DNA of 50,621 nt. Source: Jingweiarchaeum tengchongense. GTDB lineage: Archaea > Nanobdellota > Nanobdellia > Jingweiarchaeales > Jingweiarchaeaceae. This document shows, piece by piece, positions 33,067 to 41,073 of the stretch. The position numbers were made by a program, and so were the translations under genes. How positions within the stretch are numbered: the first letter of the stretch is position 1; each line of letters begins with the position of its first letter. The notes beneath the pieces are model-generated. The model was not told the origin of the DNA and did not search any database. It was given only the letters and a program-made list of their open reading frames with translations. The stretch is taken from contig JAVZDD010000007.1 of NCBI GenBank assembly GCA_038874075.1, forward strand, positions 1-50,621, in the 5' to 3' direction.

Positions 33067-33273
33067 GTGATAAAAATTATCATTCCGATTAGATGCATGA
33101 GCTGTGGAAAGCCGGTAGCGCATCTTTGGGAGGAATTTCAAACAAGAGTAAAGAATGGAGAAGATATGAAAAAAGTTTTGGATGATCTTGGTTTAAAAAG
33201 ATACTGCTGCCGAGCATTGTTCATGGGACATATTGATTTAATTGATTTGGTTGCAAAATATAAAAAATTTTAA
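33067..33273 (+). CDS. rpoN: RNA polymerase subunit N (Rpo10)
   Basis: A 68-residue subunit with the zinc-bundle motif IPIRCMSCGKPVAHLWEEF and the second cysteine pair YCCRALF. It helps assemble the RNA polymerase platform with subunits D, L and P. The start is uncertain: GTG at 33067 abuts the S9 stop and overlaps a GGTGAT ribosome-binding site, so translation may in fact begin at the ATT codons just downstream, which would give the usual MIIPIRC-like start. Confidence 0.95.
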   Translation: MIKIIIPIRCMSCGKPVAHLWEEFQTRVKNGEDMKKVLDDLGLKRYCCRALFMGHIDLIDLVAKYKKF

Positions 33274-33282
33274 AAAGAAAAA

Positions 33283-33327
33283 TTACTTTTTCTTCTTTTT
33301 GGATGCGCATCCGCATGTTTTACACAT
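33283..33327 (-). CDS. Possible 14-residue Cys-rich microprotein
   Basis: A tiny frame reading MCKTCGCASKKKKK. It contains CxxCxC and a lysine tail, is preceded by GTGATT five bases before the ATG, and has an AT-rich TATA-like stretch further upstream. Three cysteines followed by a pure lysine tail is not a random composition, and the frame lies in an otherwise unused gap between RpoN and tRNA-Pro. It could bind a metal. Too short to be confident without comparative evidence. Confidence 0.35.
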   Translation of the reverse strand: MCKTCGCASKKKKK

Positions 33328-33372
33328 TTTCAATCACATTTTTAAATATGAAATCACTAAAATAAAAAGTTT

Positions 33373-33446
33373 GGGGAGATCGGCTAGCTTGGCTAGGCTT
33401 CCAGGTTTGGGCCCTGGTGACCTGGGTTCAAATCCCAGTCTCCCCA
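33373..33446 (+). tRNA. tRNA-Pro (UGG)
   Basis: Acceptor GGGGAGA/TCTCCCC with discriminator A, D stem with two G-U pairs, anticodon stem CCAGG/CCTGG with loop TTTGGGC (anticodon UGG, proline), four-base variable loop, and T arm CTGGG-TTCAAAT-CCCAG. No intron, no encoded CCA. Confidence 0.95.
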
Positions 33447-33536
33447 TGATATAACAGCGAAGAGTTAGACTTCTTTTGAAGATACATACCACAACTTTTA
33501 TAAACAATTAATATTTATTACTATGAAGTAATTAAA

Positions 33537-33974
33537 ATGTTAAAAAGAATTTTTGGTGAAAAGATTTCAAAGGATTACAATATCTTGGATGTTAAAACAA
33601 TCTGTGGAAGCGAGAATAGGATATGGCCATCGACAACACAAGATCCATTAAGTACGCCAACAATTACAAACCCATTGATCAGCAACTATCAAATCATATT
33701 CTGTGCTGGTGAATTAACATTGGAGGACACAGAAACGAAGGAAAAGTTGTCTGCGATATTCTCAAAGACAAATATCATACCTTATGTTGGCTTAAAACCA
33801 TCTAAGGAAGACGAAGAACTAATAAAGAAATTGGAGAGAAAGGTTGAAGAAATGCGAGAGGGATGTGCTCAATTGGTAGGTAAGTGTATACTGATATCTG
33901 GAAAAATTAAGAAAACTAAGGGGAAAAAAGTAATCGTCATCAATAACATAGATGAAATACTTGGACACCAGTAA
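33537..33974 (+). CDS. Hypothetical protein, 145 aa
   Basis: A soluble protein with an N-terminal strand-rich half and a C-terminal helix-strand half (EDEELIKKLERKVEEMREG then KKVIVINNIDEIL). Two cysteines (TICGSEN and FCAGEL) and a later EGCAQLVGKC pair might bind metal, but the spacing is not a known motif. A TTTATAAA box lies about 40 bases upstream. I do not recognise the family. Confidence 0.6.
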   Translation: MLKRIFGEKISKDYNILDVKTICGSENRIWPSTTQDPLSTPTITNPLISNYQIIFCAGELTLEDTETKEKLSAIFSKTNIIPYVGLKPSKEDEELIKKLERKVEEMREGCAQLVGKCILISGKIKKTKGKKVIVINNIDEILGHQ

Positions 33975-34005
33975 CACTTTAATAATTGATTTCTTCTTTT
34001 TGAAT

Positions 34006-34677
34006 ATGGATGAAGAATTTTTAAAAGTATTATTTATATTTTTCATTGGAGTGATCTTGGGATGTTTCGTTGGTTATTCTTTAACAAAAATTTACCTGTT
34101 GCAACCATATCTAAAAACTGAAATTTCAGACATTGAAATGATATTAATTTTCTTTAGATCTTCTTTTATTGCTACATTTTTATGTTATGCTGGTGCTGTT
34201 TTTTCTCTTGGTGAAATCTGGTTTTATAGACGCGTATCAAAGAAAATTTACGAGTTGTTAAATAAACCTTGGAATCTGCTGCGATCATTAATTTTCACTT
34301 TAAATGTAAGCGAAAGAAATGCTCCGTACGATAGCCTCCATACTTTATTGTTCCTTACCCCAACTGGTGGTTGCGTGGTAATCGGCTTAGTATTTGGTGT
34401 TTATCTCTCAATATTTTCCTTAAAATTTGGAATGCTTGGGATGAGAATGTTCTTTTATGGAATTTTTCCACACACTTTTATCGAGGTACCTTGTTATTTA
34501 ATCTCTGCTTCGCTTGGTCTTAAGATAGCAAAGAATTTGGAGAGAATGTTAGGAAAAAAATTGCAATCCTTCGAAGGTGCTGTTTATAATGAATTAAATA
34601 ACAGTGAAACGCTAAATAAAATGGTGATCCTTTATATACTATTAATTTTATCTGCATTTATGGAAAAATTTTATTGA
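34006..34677 (+). CDS. SpoIIM-like membrane protein
   Basis: A 223-residue polytopic membrane protein with five or six hydrophobic segments. The segment FYGIFPHTFIEVPCYLISASLGLKIAKNLER is the SpoIIM/DUF95 signature (PHxxxEIPxxxxxxxxGL). SpoIIM proteins are widespread in archaea, usually of unknown function, and are often tied to membrane remodelling. ATG at 34006 is preferred; the frame upstream to 33952 overlaps the previous gene. Monocistronic. Confidence 0.8.
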   Translation: MDEEFLKVLFIFFIGVILGCFVGYSLTKIYLLQPYLKTEISDIEMILIFFRSSFIATFLCYAGAVFSLGEIWFYRRVSKKIYELLNKPWNLLRSLIFTLNVSERNAPYDSLHTLLFLTPTGGCVVIGLVFGVYLSIFSLKFGMLGMRMFFYGIFPHTFIEVPCYLISASLGLKIAKNLERMLGKKLQSFEGAVYNELNNSETLNKMVILYILLILSAFMEKFY

Positions 34678-34724
34678 AAAACTTTATAAGTATCGGATTA
34701 AGATTAAAATTAGTTTGATGTGAT

Positions 34725-34943
34725 ATGGCAAAGACAAAATTCGTGAAGACAACTGGTAGATTTGGTACAAGATATGGGTTAGCAATAAGAAGAAGAGTGA
34801 AGGAAGTAGAAGAAAAACAAAAGAAAAGGTACCTTTGTCCAAATTGCAAAAAATCCGTGTTAAAGCGCATTTCCGCTGGTATATGGTATTGTAAAAAGTG
34901 CAAGTCCAAGTTTGCTGGTGGGGCTTACTACCCTGAAATATAG
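34725..34943 (+). CDS. rpl37Ae: Ribosomal protein L37Ae
   Basis: A 72-residue protein with TTGRFGTRYGLAIRRRVKEVE and a zinc finger CPNCKKSVLKR...CKKCKSKFAGGAY, as expected for archaeal L37Ae. Eight bases before RpoP, a conserved archaeal neighbour. Confidence 0.95.
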   Translation: MAKTKFVKTTGRFGTRYGLAIRRRVKEVEEKQKKRYLCPNCKKSVLKRISAGIWYCKKCKSKFAGGAYYPEI

Positions 34944-34951
34944 GTGAAAAA

Positions 34952-35089
34952 ATGGAATATGTGTGTTTTAAGTGTAAGAAAACTGTTGAATACAAGAGCA
35001 TTAAAAAGAGACCACGTTGTCCGTATTGTGGGGGTAAAATATTCTTCAAGAAAAGGCCAGATATAATAAAGCGGGTTGAAGCAGTATAA
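34952..35089 (+). CDS. rpoP: RNA polymerase subunit P (Rpo12)
   Basis: A 45-residue subunit from ATG 34952 to TAA. EYVCFKCKKTVEYKSIKKRP and RCPYCGGKIFFKKRP give the four-cysteine zinc ribbon, followed by the IIKRVEAV ending typical of Rpo12. A GGTGAAAAA ribosome-binding site precedes the ATG. It follows L37Ae. The 158 bases to prefoldin hold only an AT-rich promoter region. Confidence 0.94.
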   Translation: MEYVCFKCKKTVEYKSIKKRPRCPYCGGKIFFKKRPDIIKRVEAV

Positions 35090-35247
35090 ATTCATCGTCC
35101 AAAAAATTCAAAGAACAAATTCCTCATTTTAAATTTAACCATATTCGATAAATATATAAGTTAGTTTATTTTTTCTCTTTCAATTTATAAAACAGGATAA
35201 TAAAATTTATTTATAGTATGTAACTAATATATTATGAGAGGTAGAAC

Positions 35248-35598
35248 ATGGTAATCGAAATTCCAGAAAGTGCAAGGGAAGAAGTAATAAAAATGCAACA
35301 GCTTCAGCAACAGTTACAAGTACTCTTAATGCAAAAACAAGAACTGCAAGTGCAAGGTAATGAAATAGAAAATGCTTCAAAGGAACTAGAAAAAGTGGAG
35401 ACAAAAGAGGTTTACGAAATAATTGGAAATATAATGATAAAAAAAGATAAAGAAGAATTAAAAAAATCATTAGAAGAAAAAAAAGAGATCATTGAATTAA
35501 GGATAAAGTCTCTAAATAAACAGATAGATTCATTAACAAAAAAAACACAGGAAATTCAAGATAAAATTGTACAACTAGCAAAAGAAAGAAAGAAGTGA
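35248..35598 (+). CDS. pfdB: Prefoldin subunit beta
   Basis: A 116-residue all-coiled-coil protein: two long helices (MQQLQQQLQVLLMQKQELQ and IELRIKSLNKQIDSLTKKTQ) flank a beta-hairpin centre (KEVYEIIGNIMIKKDKEEL), the beta-subunit arrangement. With prefoldin alpha it forms a jellyfish-shaped hexamer that hands unfolded proteins to the thermosome. A GAGGTAGAAC ribosome-binding site is present. Followed by UPF0147 after four bases. Confidence 0.95.
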   Translation: MVIEIPESAREEVIKMQQLQQQLQVLLMQKQELQVQGNEIENASKELEKVETKEVYEIIGNIMIKKDKEELKKSLEEKKEIIELRIKSLNKQIDSLTKKTQEIQDKIVQLAKERKK

Positions 35599-35602
35599 GA
35601 AT

Positions 35603-35848
35603 ATGAATCAAATTGAACAGGCAATCGCTCTACTGACAAGGATTACTGAAGATAAAACAGTTCCAAGAAACATTAGGGAAATAGCATCAAAAGCAAAACA
35701 AACATTAAATGATAAAACAAAAGAATTAAATGTAAGAATTGATACAGTAATTCAATTATTTGATGAGGTTAATGACGATCCAAATATGCCTTTATACACA
35801 AGGACTCAAATTTGGAACGTAATAAGTTTATTAGAGTCTATCAGATGA
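35603..35848 (+). CDS. UPF0147 family protein
   Basis: An 81-residue, all-helical protein with the family core LTRITEDKTVPRNIREIASKAKQ and DPNMPLYTRTQIWNVISLLE. UPF0147 proteins occur only in archaea and usually lie beside prefoldin or SepF, as here. Function unknown. Probably cotranscribed with prefoldin beta and SepF. Confidence 0.92.
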   Translation: MNQIEQAIALLTRITEDKTVPRNIREIASKAKQTLNDKTKELNVRIDTVIQLFDEVNDDPNMPLYTRTQIWNVISLLESIR

Positions 35849-35866
35849 TTTAAAGGGGTGAAAAAT

Positions 35867-36280
35867 TTGATTAAAAAATTAAAGGAAATTAAAGAAAAGG
35901 TTACTGGGAAAATATCAAAACAAATAGCTGCCAAACCAGCAACCGAAGAGGAAGAGTTTATAGAACTTGAACCAACCGGGGTTGAAAGAAAAACAGCAAA
36001 GATACATGTGAAGTACTTCATCCTAACTGACTTTGCTGATATAAAAGGAGTTTTAGATTCAATCAGAGAAGGATATACAATTGCGTTATTAAAAATCAAG
36101 CCACTAAAAGAGAAGGATATGAACGAACTTAAGAGAGCGGTAAGTAAGATAAAGAAGACAACAGAGGCACTCAACGGTGAAGTGGTTGGTATAGATGAAG
36201 ACTGGATTATTGCCGTACCAAGTTTCGTTGAGATATATAAGGGTGAACCTGGTCAACCTGGTGAAGAAATCGAAGAGTAA
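35867..36280 (+). CDS. sepF: SepF-like FtsZ membrane anchor
   Basis: About 137 residues. An N-terminal amphipathic helix (IKKLKEIKEKVTGKISKQI) is followed by an acidic linker and the SepF core (KIHVKYFILTDFADIKGVLDSIREGYTIALLKIKPLK...EVVGIDEDWIIAVP). SepF tethers FtsZ to the membrane in archaea with FtsZ-based division. TTG at 35867 fits the GGGGTGA ribosome-binding site; GTG 35858 is an alternative that would add three residues. Third gene of the prefoldin-UPF0147-SepF group. Confidence 0.9.
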   Translation: MIKKLKEIKEKVTGKISKQIAAKPATEEEEFIELEPTGVERKTAKIHVKYFILTDFADIKGVLDSIREGYTIALLKIKPLKEKDMNELKRAVSKIKKTTEALNGEVVGIDEDWIIAVPSFVEIYKGEPGQPGEEIEE

Positions 36281-36308
36281 ATAAACAATCAAATCATAGG
36301 GAGTATGA

Positions 36309-36521
36309 ATGCTTGATAGTACTGAATTATTTATTTTATATCTGTTTTTAGTCATACTAATTGGCATGGTGGCTGGATTAGCTTATTCTATTGGAATTAT
36401 CCTGCACATGGATAAAAAGATTAAACAATTAATTGAGAAGACTGAGAAGATTGAAGAAAGGATTGAAAAAGAAGTGTTATTTATTTTAAAGGAGATAAGC
36501 AATAAAAAATCCAAGAAATGA
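36309..36521 (+). CDS. Small membrane protein with coiled-coil tail, 70 aa
   Basis: One transmembrane segment (FILYLFLVILIGMVAGLAYSIGIIL) followed by a charged coiled coil (KKIKQLIEKTEKIEERIEKE) that would lie in the cytoplasm. It follows SepF by 28 bases and overlaps the convergent presenilin-type gene by 36 bases. Placement after SepF makes a membrane-associated division role conceivable, without further evidence. Confidence 0.6.
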   Translation: MLDSTELFILYLFLVILIGMVAGLAYSIGIILHMDKKIKQLIEKTEKIEERIEKEVLFILKEISNKKSKK

Positions 36522-37268
36522 ACCTGAAGCTAGGAATGGCAGCGCTGGATAGTATTTCTTTTTTTCTCCTATGAGGACAAGAATAACTAGTGCTATCGTG
36601 GAGAGATATATAGAGAGTAGTGCATGCAATGGACCAAAATCACGAAGTGCTACAGATGCAAATAGAAGTGGAAAGGCAACATCGCCACCACCAAGCAATG
36701 CATATTCATCCTTGAATTTTATTACTAGTCCAGAAAAAATATCCATTTCTCTCTGTGCCTCGGCCAACTTTATCATATGTTTTGTGACATAAACTGCAAT
36801 AATATCATATATTGAAAGTAGGATAAGTAATGTGATAATTGAATTGAAGTTCAACATTGGGACAAATAGTGCAGTGACCCCTCCATAACATAAAATTTCT
36901 GTAAAATTGTGAATAAAGTAATTTTGATACTTGTATCTAATTAATATAAGAATGATTGAAATTACAAGCGCAATTGTGCTCTCTAGAAATACATTTAAAC
37001 TAATTGCAGCGCATATGAATAAAACAGAAAAGAACCAAATTTTTATCACAAAATTCATCTTAAGTCTTTTTAATAAAAGTAATATCATCGTCAAAATTAG
37101 AATGATGAATAAAAAATAAGGCGGTATTGCACTACTCGGAATCTGTGGTGGTCGAAGCTGGTATGGAAGATTCTTCTCATAATAGTTGCTTACAATAAAT
37201 AATCCAAAAAGCTCACAACAAACAAATAGTACTATTAACAATAATATAGTCTCGATTGAATATTTCAT
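36486..37268 (-). CDS. Presenilin/signal-peptide-peptidase-type intramembrane aspartyl protease
   Basis: A 260-residue protein with about eight or nine transmembrane segments. The first catalytic aspartate is in SIYDIIAVYVTKHM and the second in LLGGGDVAFPLLF (the GxGD motif); the PAL motif is YYPALPFLASG near the C-terminus. This matches archaeal presenilin homologues (DUF1119), which cut within membranes. Substrates are unknown. Coupled by an ATGA overlap to the upstream AAA ATPase gene, an uncommon partner. Confidence 0.9.
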   Translation of the reverse strand: MKYSIETILLLIVLFVCCELFGLFIVSNYYEKNLPYQLRPPQIPSSAIPPYFLFIILILTMILLLLKRLKMNFVIKIWFFSVLFICAAISLNVFLESTIALVISIILILIRYKYQNYFIHNFTEILCYGGVTALFVPMLNFNSIITLLILLSIYDIIAVYVTKHMIKLAEAQREMDIFSGLVIKFKDEYALLGGGDVAFPLLFASVALRDFGPLHALLSIYLSTIALVILVLIGEKKKYYPALPFLASGSFLGFFIAYLL

Positions 37269-37924
37269 GTTTCACTCATTTTTAAATCAAAAATTGCTGA
37301 ACTGAGGAGCAGCACCATTCTTGGATTTCCCTTCGATTTTTCCCATATTTTCTTTATGTCTTCCTCAGTAAATGGTTCTATTGAATCACTTTTTTCTTTT
37401 CTAATTTCATTTAATCTTGAAACGATGAGTTCTCTAATTTCTTTTTCATTAAGAAGTGGGACATCCAAAATTTTTGCCCTATTTTTGATTTTCTCATCAA
37501 GTGCAAAAATTCTCGTGAGTAGTTCAGGGATGATGGCAATTATAAAAATAACATTATGCGATGATATTTCGTTAATTGAGTCAAGTAATTTTTTAAGTGT
37601 CTCATTGTTTAAGGTGTCAGCTAAGTCGAACCTATCAATCATCACAATCATCTTTTTACCCAAAGGCAATGATTTAATTTTAAACATAGTATTAAGATTA
37701 AAATCCATTGAAATAACTTCAATATTTTCCTTTGAAAACTTTTTTTTCAAGTGGTTCAGAATAAGCGTTTTTCCTGAGCCGTATGGACCACTTATGAATA
37801 TTATTCCGCCTGTCTGCATACATTTAATGGTACTATCTAAATTTTCAATGAACTGTCGGAAATTTATGATATCTTCTTCAGCTCTTGGTACAATATACAA
37901 AAAAGGATTTTGTACTGTTGGCAT
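37265..37924 (-). CDS. AAA-type ATPase, 219 aa
   Basis: A small ATPase of the ORC/Cdc6-like or DUF-ATPase type. Walker A is ISGPYGSGKT near residue 44, Walker B is KMIVMIDRFD near residue 100, and a sensor-like segment lies in VIFIIAIIPELL. The C-terminal part is helical (TEEDIKKIWEKSKGNPRMVLLLS), resembling the lid of AAA modules that end in a GNPR-type sensor-2. No DNA-binding domain is visible. It ends inside the start of the intramembrane protease gene. Confidence 0.82.
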   Translation of the reverse strand: MPTVQNPFLYIVPRAEEDIINFRQFIENLDSTIKCMQTGGIIFISGPYGSGKTLILNHLKKKFSKENIEVISMDFNLNTMFKIKSLPLGKKMIVMIDRFDLADTLNNETLKKLLDSINEISSHNVIFIIAIIPELLTRIFALDEKIKNRAKILDVPLLNEKEIRELIVSRLNEIRKEKSDSIEPFTEEDIKKIWEKSKGNPRMVLLLSSAIFDLKMSET

Positions 37925-37947
37925 ATTTTTTAAAAGGACATGCTGAT

Positions 37948-39219
37948 TTAAATCTTTTCCCCTATGAGAAAGTTTTTTGTTGAATCGATAACTTTAACAT
38001 TAATAAATTTTCCAAAAATATTTTCATCGCTTTTTATCACGATTGGTTTATAAGCGAAGTTTCTGGCCACAAAGGTTTTATTTCTACCGATCTCGTCAAC
38101 AATCACTCTACCGCTCCAACCAACCCATCCTTTGTTTTTCTCGATTGCGATTGAATTAAAGATTTCTGTTAGTTTCCTGCTCCTCTCTTTTATTTTCCAT
38201 CCAGGTAATTTTTCCATTTTTTCAGCGATTGTTTTTGGTCTTGGGAAAAATCTTGATATGTTCAAAATATCTGGTTTTATTTCTTTTATTAAAGTGATGG
38301 AATCTTCAAAATCCTTGTCCGTCTCACCTGGAAATCCACATATGATGTCTGTACTGATTGTGATGTTGGGAAAATTATCCCTGAATGTATTCACAATCTC
38401 TTTAAAATCTTCTACTTCGTAAAAGCGATTCATTTTCTTCAGAATTCTATTTGATCCAGATTGCACGGGTAAGTGTAAGAATTTGAATATTTTTTCATCT
38501 TTATAAACACTGATCAAGTGATGCAATATTTTCTTAACATTTATTGGATTCATCATTCCAACTCGAACAAAAAATTCACCTTTTATTGCGCATATTGATT
38601 TAAGTAGATTAGCCAAATCACAACCAACATCAAATCCGTAACAAGCATTATCCTGGGATGTGATCCAAATTTCTTTTACACCTTGTTCCAAACTTTTTTC
38701 AATTTCATTAACTATTTCTTCCATTGGATATGAAAACAATTCTCCTCTTGCAATTTTTACACAACAATAACTACATGCGCCGATACAACCATTGGAAATG
38801 CCAACTATTTCAATAACGGGATTTGTCCTCAATTTTGGTAAATTTAATTTTGATTTTTTAATGTCTTCGATCTCTATCACTCGCTTGCCGGTAATAACGT
38901 CATTCACAATTTCTGCAATCTTGAATATTTGATTTGGTCCAATGATTGAAAATTTTGGAAATTTTTTCTCAAGTTGGATTACCTTTGGCATACACCCAGC
39001 AATTAATACGTTTTCTTTTCCACTTTTCTGAAGTTGCTCTAATCTCTTTATTATCTTATTTTCCGTGGGTTTTTTGACAACACAAGTATTTATTATAATG
39101 ACATCAGCACTCATTTCATCCTTAGTAATTTCAAATCCATTCTCCTTCAAGATACCCATAATTATCTCGCTATCGCTTTGGTTCAAACTACACCCATATG
39201 TCTCGACATAAATTTTCAT
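37948..39219 (-). CDS. tRNA-t6A37 methylthiotransferase, e-MtaB/CDKAL1-like
   Basis: A 423-residue radical SAM methylthiotransferase. The N-terminal UPF0004 domain has three cysteines (YGCSLNQSDSE, INTCVVKKPT, AGCMPK), the radical SAM motif is CIGACSYCC, and a TRAM domain closes the C-terminus (WSGRVIVDEIGRNKTFVARN). The archaeal members convert t6A37 to ms2t6A37 in tRNA for ANN codons. The length is standard and all six cluster cysteines are present. Confidence 0.93.
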   Translation of the reverse strand: MKIYVETYGCSLNQSDSEIIMGILKENGFEITKDEMSADVIIINTCVVKKPTENKIIKRLEQLQKSGKENVLIAGCMPKVIQLEKKFPKFSIIGPNQIFKIAEIVNDVITGKRVIEIEDIKKSKLNLPKLRTNPVIEIVGISNGCIGACSYCCVKIARGELFSYPMEEIVNEIEKSLEQGVKEIWITSQDNACYGFDVGCDLANLLKSICAIKGEFFVRVGMMNPINVKKILHHLISVYKDEKIFKFLHLPVQSGSNRILKKMNRFYEVEDFKEIVNTFRDNFPNITISTDIICGFPGETDKDFEDSITLIKEIKPDILNISRFFPRPKTIAEKMEKLPGWKIKERSRKLTEIFNSIAIEKNKGWVGWSGRVIVDEIGRNKTFVARNFAYKPIVIKSDENIFGKFINVKVIDSTKNFLIGEKI

Positions 39220-39354
39220 TTTTCAAAATAGCAAATTAAATGAATTTAAAGTATTCGGTACCTTAAATTCGTGACATCAAATTTATAAATTAAACTTTAC
39301 TTTGTTAAACAAGGTGTTGGGAGTGAAAGGTGAGTCTCGGACAGAAAATTGAAG

Positions 39355-39415
39355 TTCTAGATCTTCCTAGCGGTGATTTTCGGACATAAAAATAAAAAGC
39401 TAGGGAGACCTAGAA
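39355..39415 (+). promoter_or_regulatory. Long hairpin in the leader of the threonyl-tRNA synthetase operon
   Basis: Arms 39355-39371 (TTCTAGATCTTCCTAGC) and 39399-39415 (GCTAGGGAGACCTAGAA) pair over 17 positions with one A-C mismatch and one G-U wobble, enclosing a 27-base A/T-rich loop. The loop contains GGTGAT, the local ribosome-binding consensus, at 39372-39377. A second competing stem, CTAGG-GAGA-CCTAG with a GNRA tetraloop (39400-39413), lies within the right arm. It may be an RNA switch, a translational operator or a DNA operator. Confidence 0.6.
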
Positions 39416-39555
39416 AACTAAATGAAGTGCAAATTTATTGTGTGAAATGCATGAACAAAAACGGTTTAAGTTTAAGGGCGCTGGCAAAAATCTATAAAGT
39501 ATCAAGGATGTGTATTTTTAGAGCAGTTAAGTATGATGGTGGAAAAAATGAGTGA
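39373..39555 (+). CDS. Small HTH-like protein upstream of threonyl-tRNA synthetase, 60 aa
   Basis: Begins at GTG 39373, inside the hairpin loop. It starts with a basic GRPRKL segment and continues into an apparent helix-turn-helix, GLSLRALAKIYKVSRMCIFRAVKY, like the DNA-binding ends of resolvases. The stop at 39553-39555 overlaps the ThrRS ATG at 39548, whose ribosome-binding GGTGG lies within this frame, implying translational coupling. It may be a small regulator of thrS or a remnant; the start codon has no ordinary ribosome-binding site. Confidence 0.45.
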   Translation: MIFGHKNKKLGRPRKLNEVQIYCVKCMNKNGLSLRALAKIYKVSRMCIFRAVKYDGGKNE

Positions 39556-41035
39556 AAAAGAGATTATCTCTGAAGCACTAAAAGCAGAAGAAAGATTGAA
39601 GTCTTATTGGTACATCCTTACGGAAGAGGGGAAGTTATATCCAATAAAAATAGAAGGAAATGATGTTACTGGTTTTGATTTCAAGAATTACGAAAATCTA
39701 AAAAAGTTTGCAAGGTATGAAATGGCAAAGGTTAGAGCGAGTGAAAAGGAACCACCACATATTGCACTTATGAAGAAGCTAGAGCTTGTAAACTTTGAAC
39801 ATGGTAGCGACCCTGGAAACCTAAGGTATTATCCAAATGGTAGATTAATAAAGAAGCTCCTGGAGCGATTTGTCAGTCAAAAAGTAATCGAGTATGGTGG
39901 GATGGAAGTAGAGACGCCTGTCATGTACGATTTCAAACATCCTGTATTGAGTAAGTATCTGCACCGTTTTCCAGCAAGACAATATATTGTTGAATCAGCA
40001 AAAAAGAAATTTTTCTTAAGATTTGCTGCTTGTTTTGGACAATTTCTAATGGCACACGAGATGACTATATCATACAAACACTTGCCATTAAGACTTTATG
40101 AGCTTACTAGATATAGTTTCAGGCTTGAGAAGGCTGGTGAGCTTTGTGGTCTAAAACGCTTAAGGGCCTTTACGATGCCCGATTGTCATGCATTTTGTAA
40201 GGATTTTGAGCAAGCAAAGAAAGAGATGGAAATAAGATTCAAATTAGCAAAAGAAGTGATGAGTGGAATTGGATTCAAAATTCCCGATGATTTTGAACTT
40301 GGTATAAGGATTGTACGTGAATTTTATGAAAAAGAAAAAGAATTCGTTATTTCACTTGTAAAGATGTTTGGAAAACCAGCACTAATAGAAATGTGGGATG
40401 AGAGACCATTTTACTACGTAATGAAATATGAGTTTAATTTCGTTGACTGCGCAAATAAAGCCTCTGCATTTGTTACAGATCAATTCGATATCGAGAATGC
40501 TGAAAGGTATGGTATATCTTATGTGGATGAAGGAGGAAGGAAAAAATATCCTATAATACTACATCTATCACCAAGTGGTGCGATAGAAAGAGTGATCTTC
40601 GCGCTTCTTGAAAAAGAAGCAAAAAAACAAAAAGAAGACATGGCACCCATGCTTCCTCTGTGGCTTTGTCCTGAACAGATTAGACTTCTACCGGTCTCGG
40701 ATGTATATTTGGACATCGCGAGGAATTTGGCACATCAGTTCACGAAAGAGAAGATAAGAGTCGGAATCGATGATAGAAATTTAAGTATACCGAAAAGAGT
40801 TTATGATGCTAAAATGAAATGGGTGCCATATATCATCGTAATTGGTGAGAAGGAAAGGAATAGTAATGAATTGAATGTAGTTGTGCGAGAAGGGAGTAAG
40901 TTAAAGGAAGAAAAGATTGTTAAGATGAGTAAGGAAGAGTTAATTAGAGAGATAAAGGAGAAGTGTGGGGACAAGCCGTTTGAGCCTCTCTTTGTTCCAA
41001 TGGAAATATCAAAAAGGCCGATATTTGTTTCTTAA
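39548..41035 (+). CDS. thrS: Threonyl-tRNA synthetase lacking the N-terminal editing domain
   Basis: About 495 residues, roughly 130 shorter than typical archaeal ThrRS. It begins at the linker (SWYILTEEG-like region KSYWYILTEEGKLYP) that normally follows the N-terminal D-aminoacyl-tRNA deacylase-like editing domain. The class II catalytic core is complete: DPGNLRYYPNGRLIK, RFAACFGQFL, LRLYELTRYSFRLEKAGELCG (motif 2), AFTMPDCHAFC, and IILHLSPSGAIERVIFALLE (motif 3), then the anticodon domain (VGIDDRNLSIPKRVYDAKMKWVPY). Only about 310 bases separate it from the divergent e-MtaB gene, so no editing domain is encoded just upstream. Editing, if present, must be in trans. Confidence 0.95.
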   Translation: MSEKEIISEALKAEERLKSYWYILTEEGKLYPIKIEGNDVTGFDFKNYENLKKFARYEMAKVRASEKEPPHIALMKKLELVNFEHGSDPGNLRYYPNGRLIKKLLERFVSQKVIEYGGMEVETPVMYDFKHPVLSKYLHRFPARQYIVESAKKKFFLRFAACFGQFLMAHEMTISYKHLPLRLYELTRYSFRLEKAGELCGLKRLRAFTMPDCHAFCKDFEQAKKEMEIRFKLAKEVMSGIGFKIPDDFELGIRIVREFYEKEKEFVISLVKMFGKPALIEMWDERPFYYVMKYEFNFVDCANKASAFVTDQFDIENAERYGISYVDEGGRKKYPIILHLSPSGAIERVIFALLEKEAKKQKEDMAPMLPLWLCPEQIRLLPVSDVYLDIARNLAHQFTKEKIRVGIDDRNLSIPKRVYDAKMKWVPYIIVIGEKERNSNELNVVVREGSKLKEEKIVKMSKEELIREIKEKCGDKPFEPLFVPMEISKRPIFVS

Positions 41036-41073
41036 TAAGATTTATAAAAATTATTTTCCTTTTTAAATAATCA

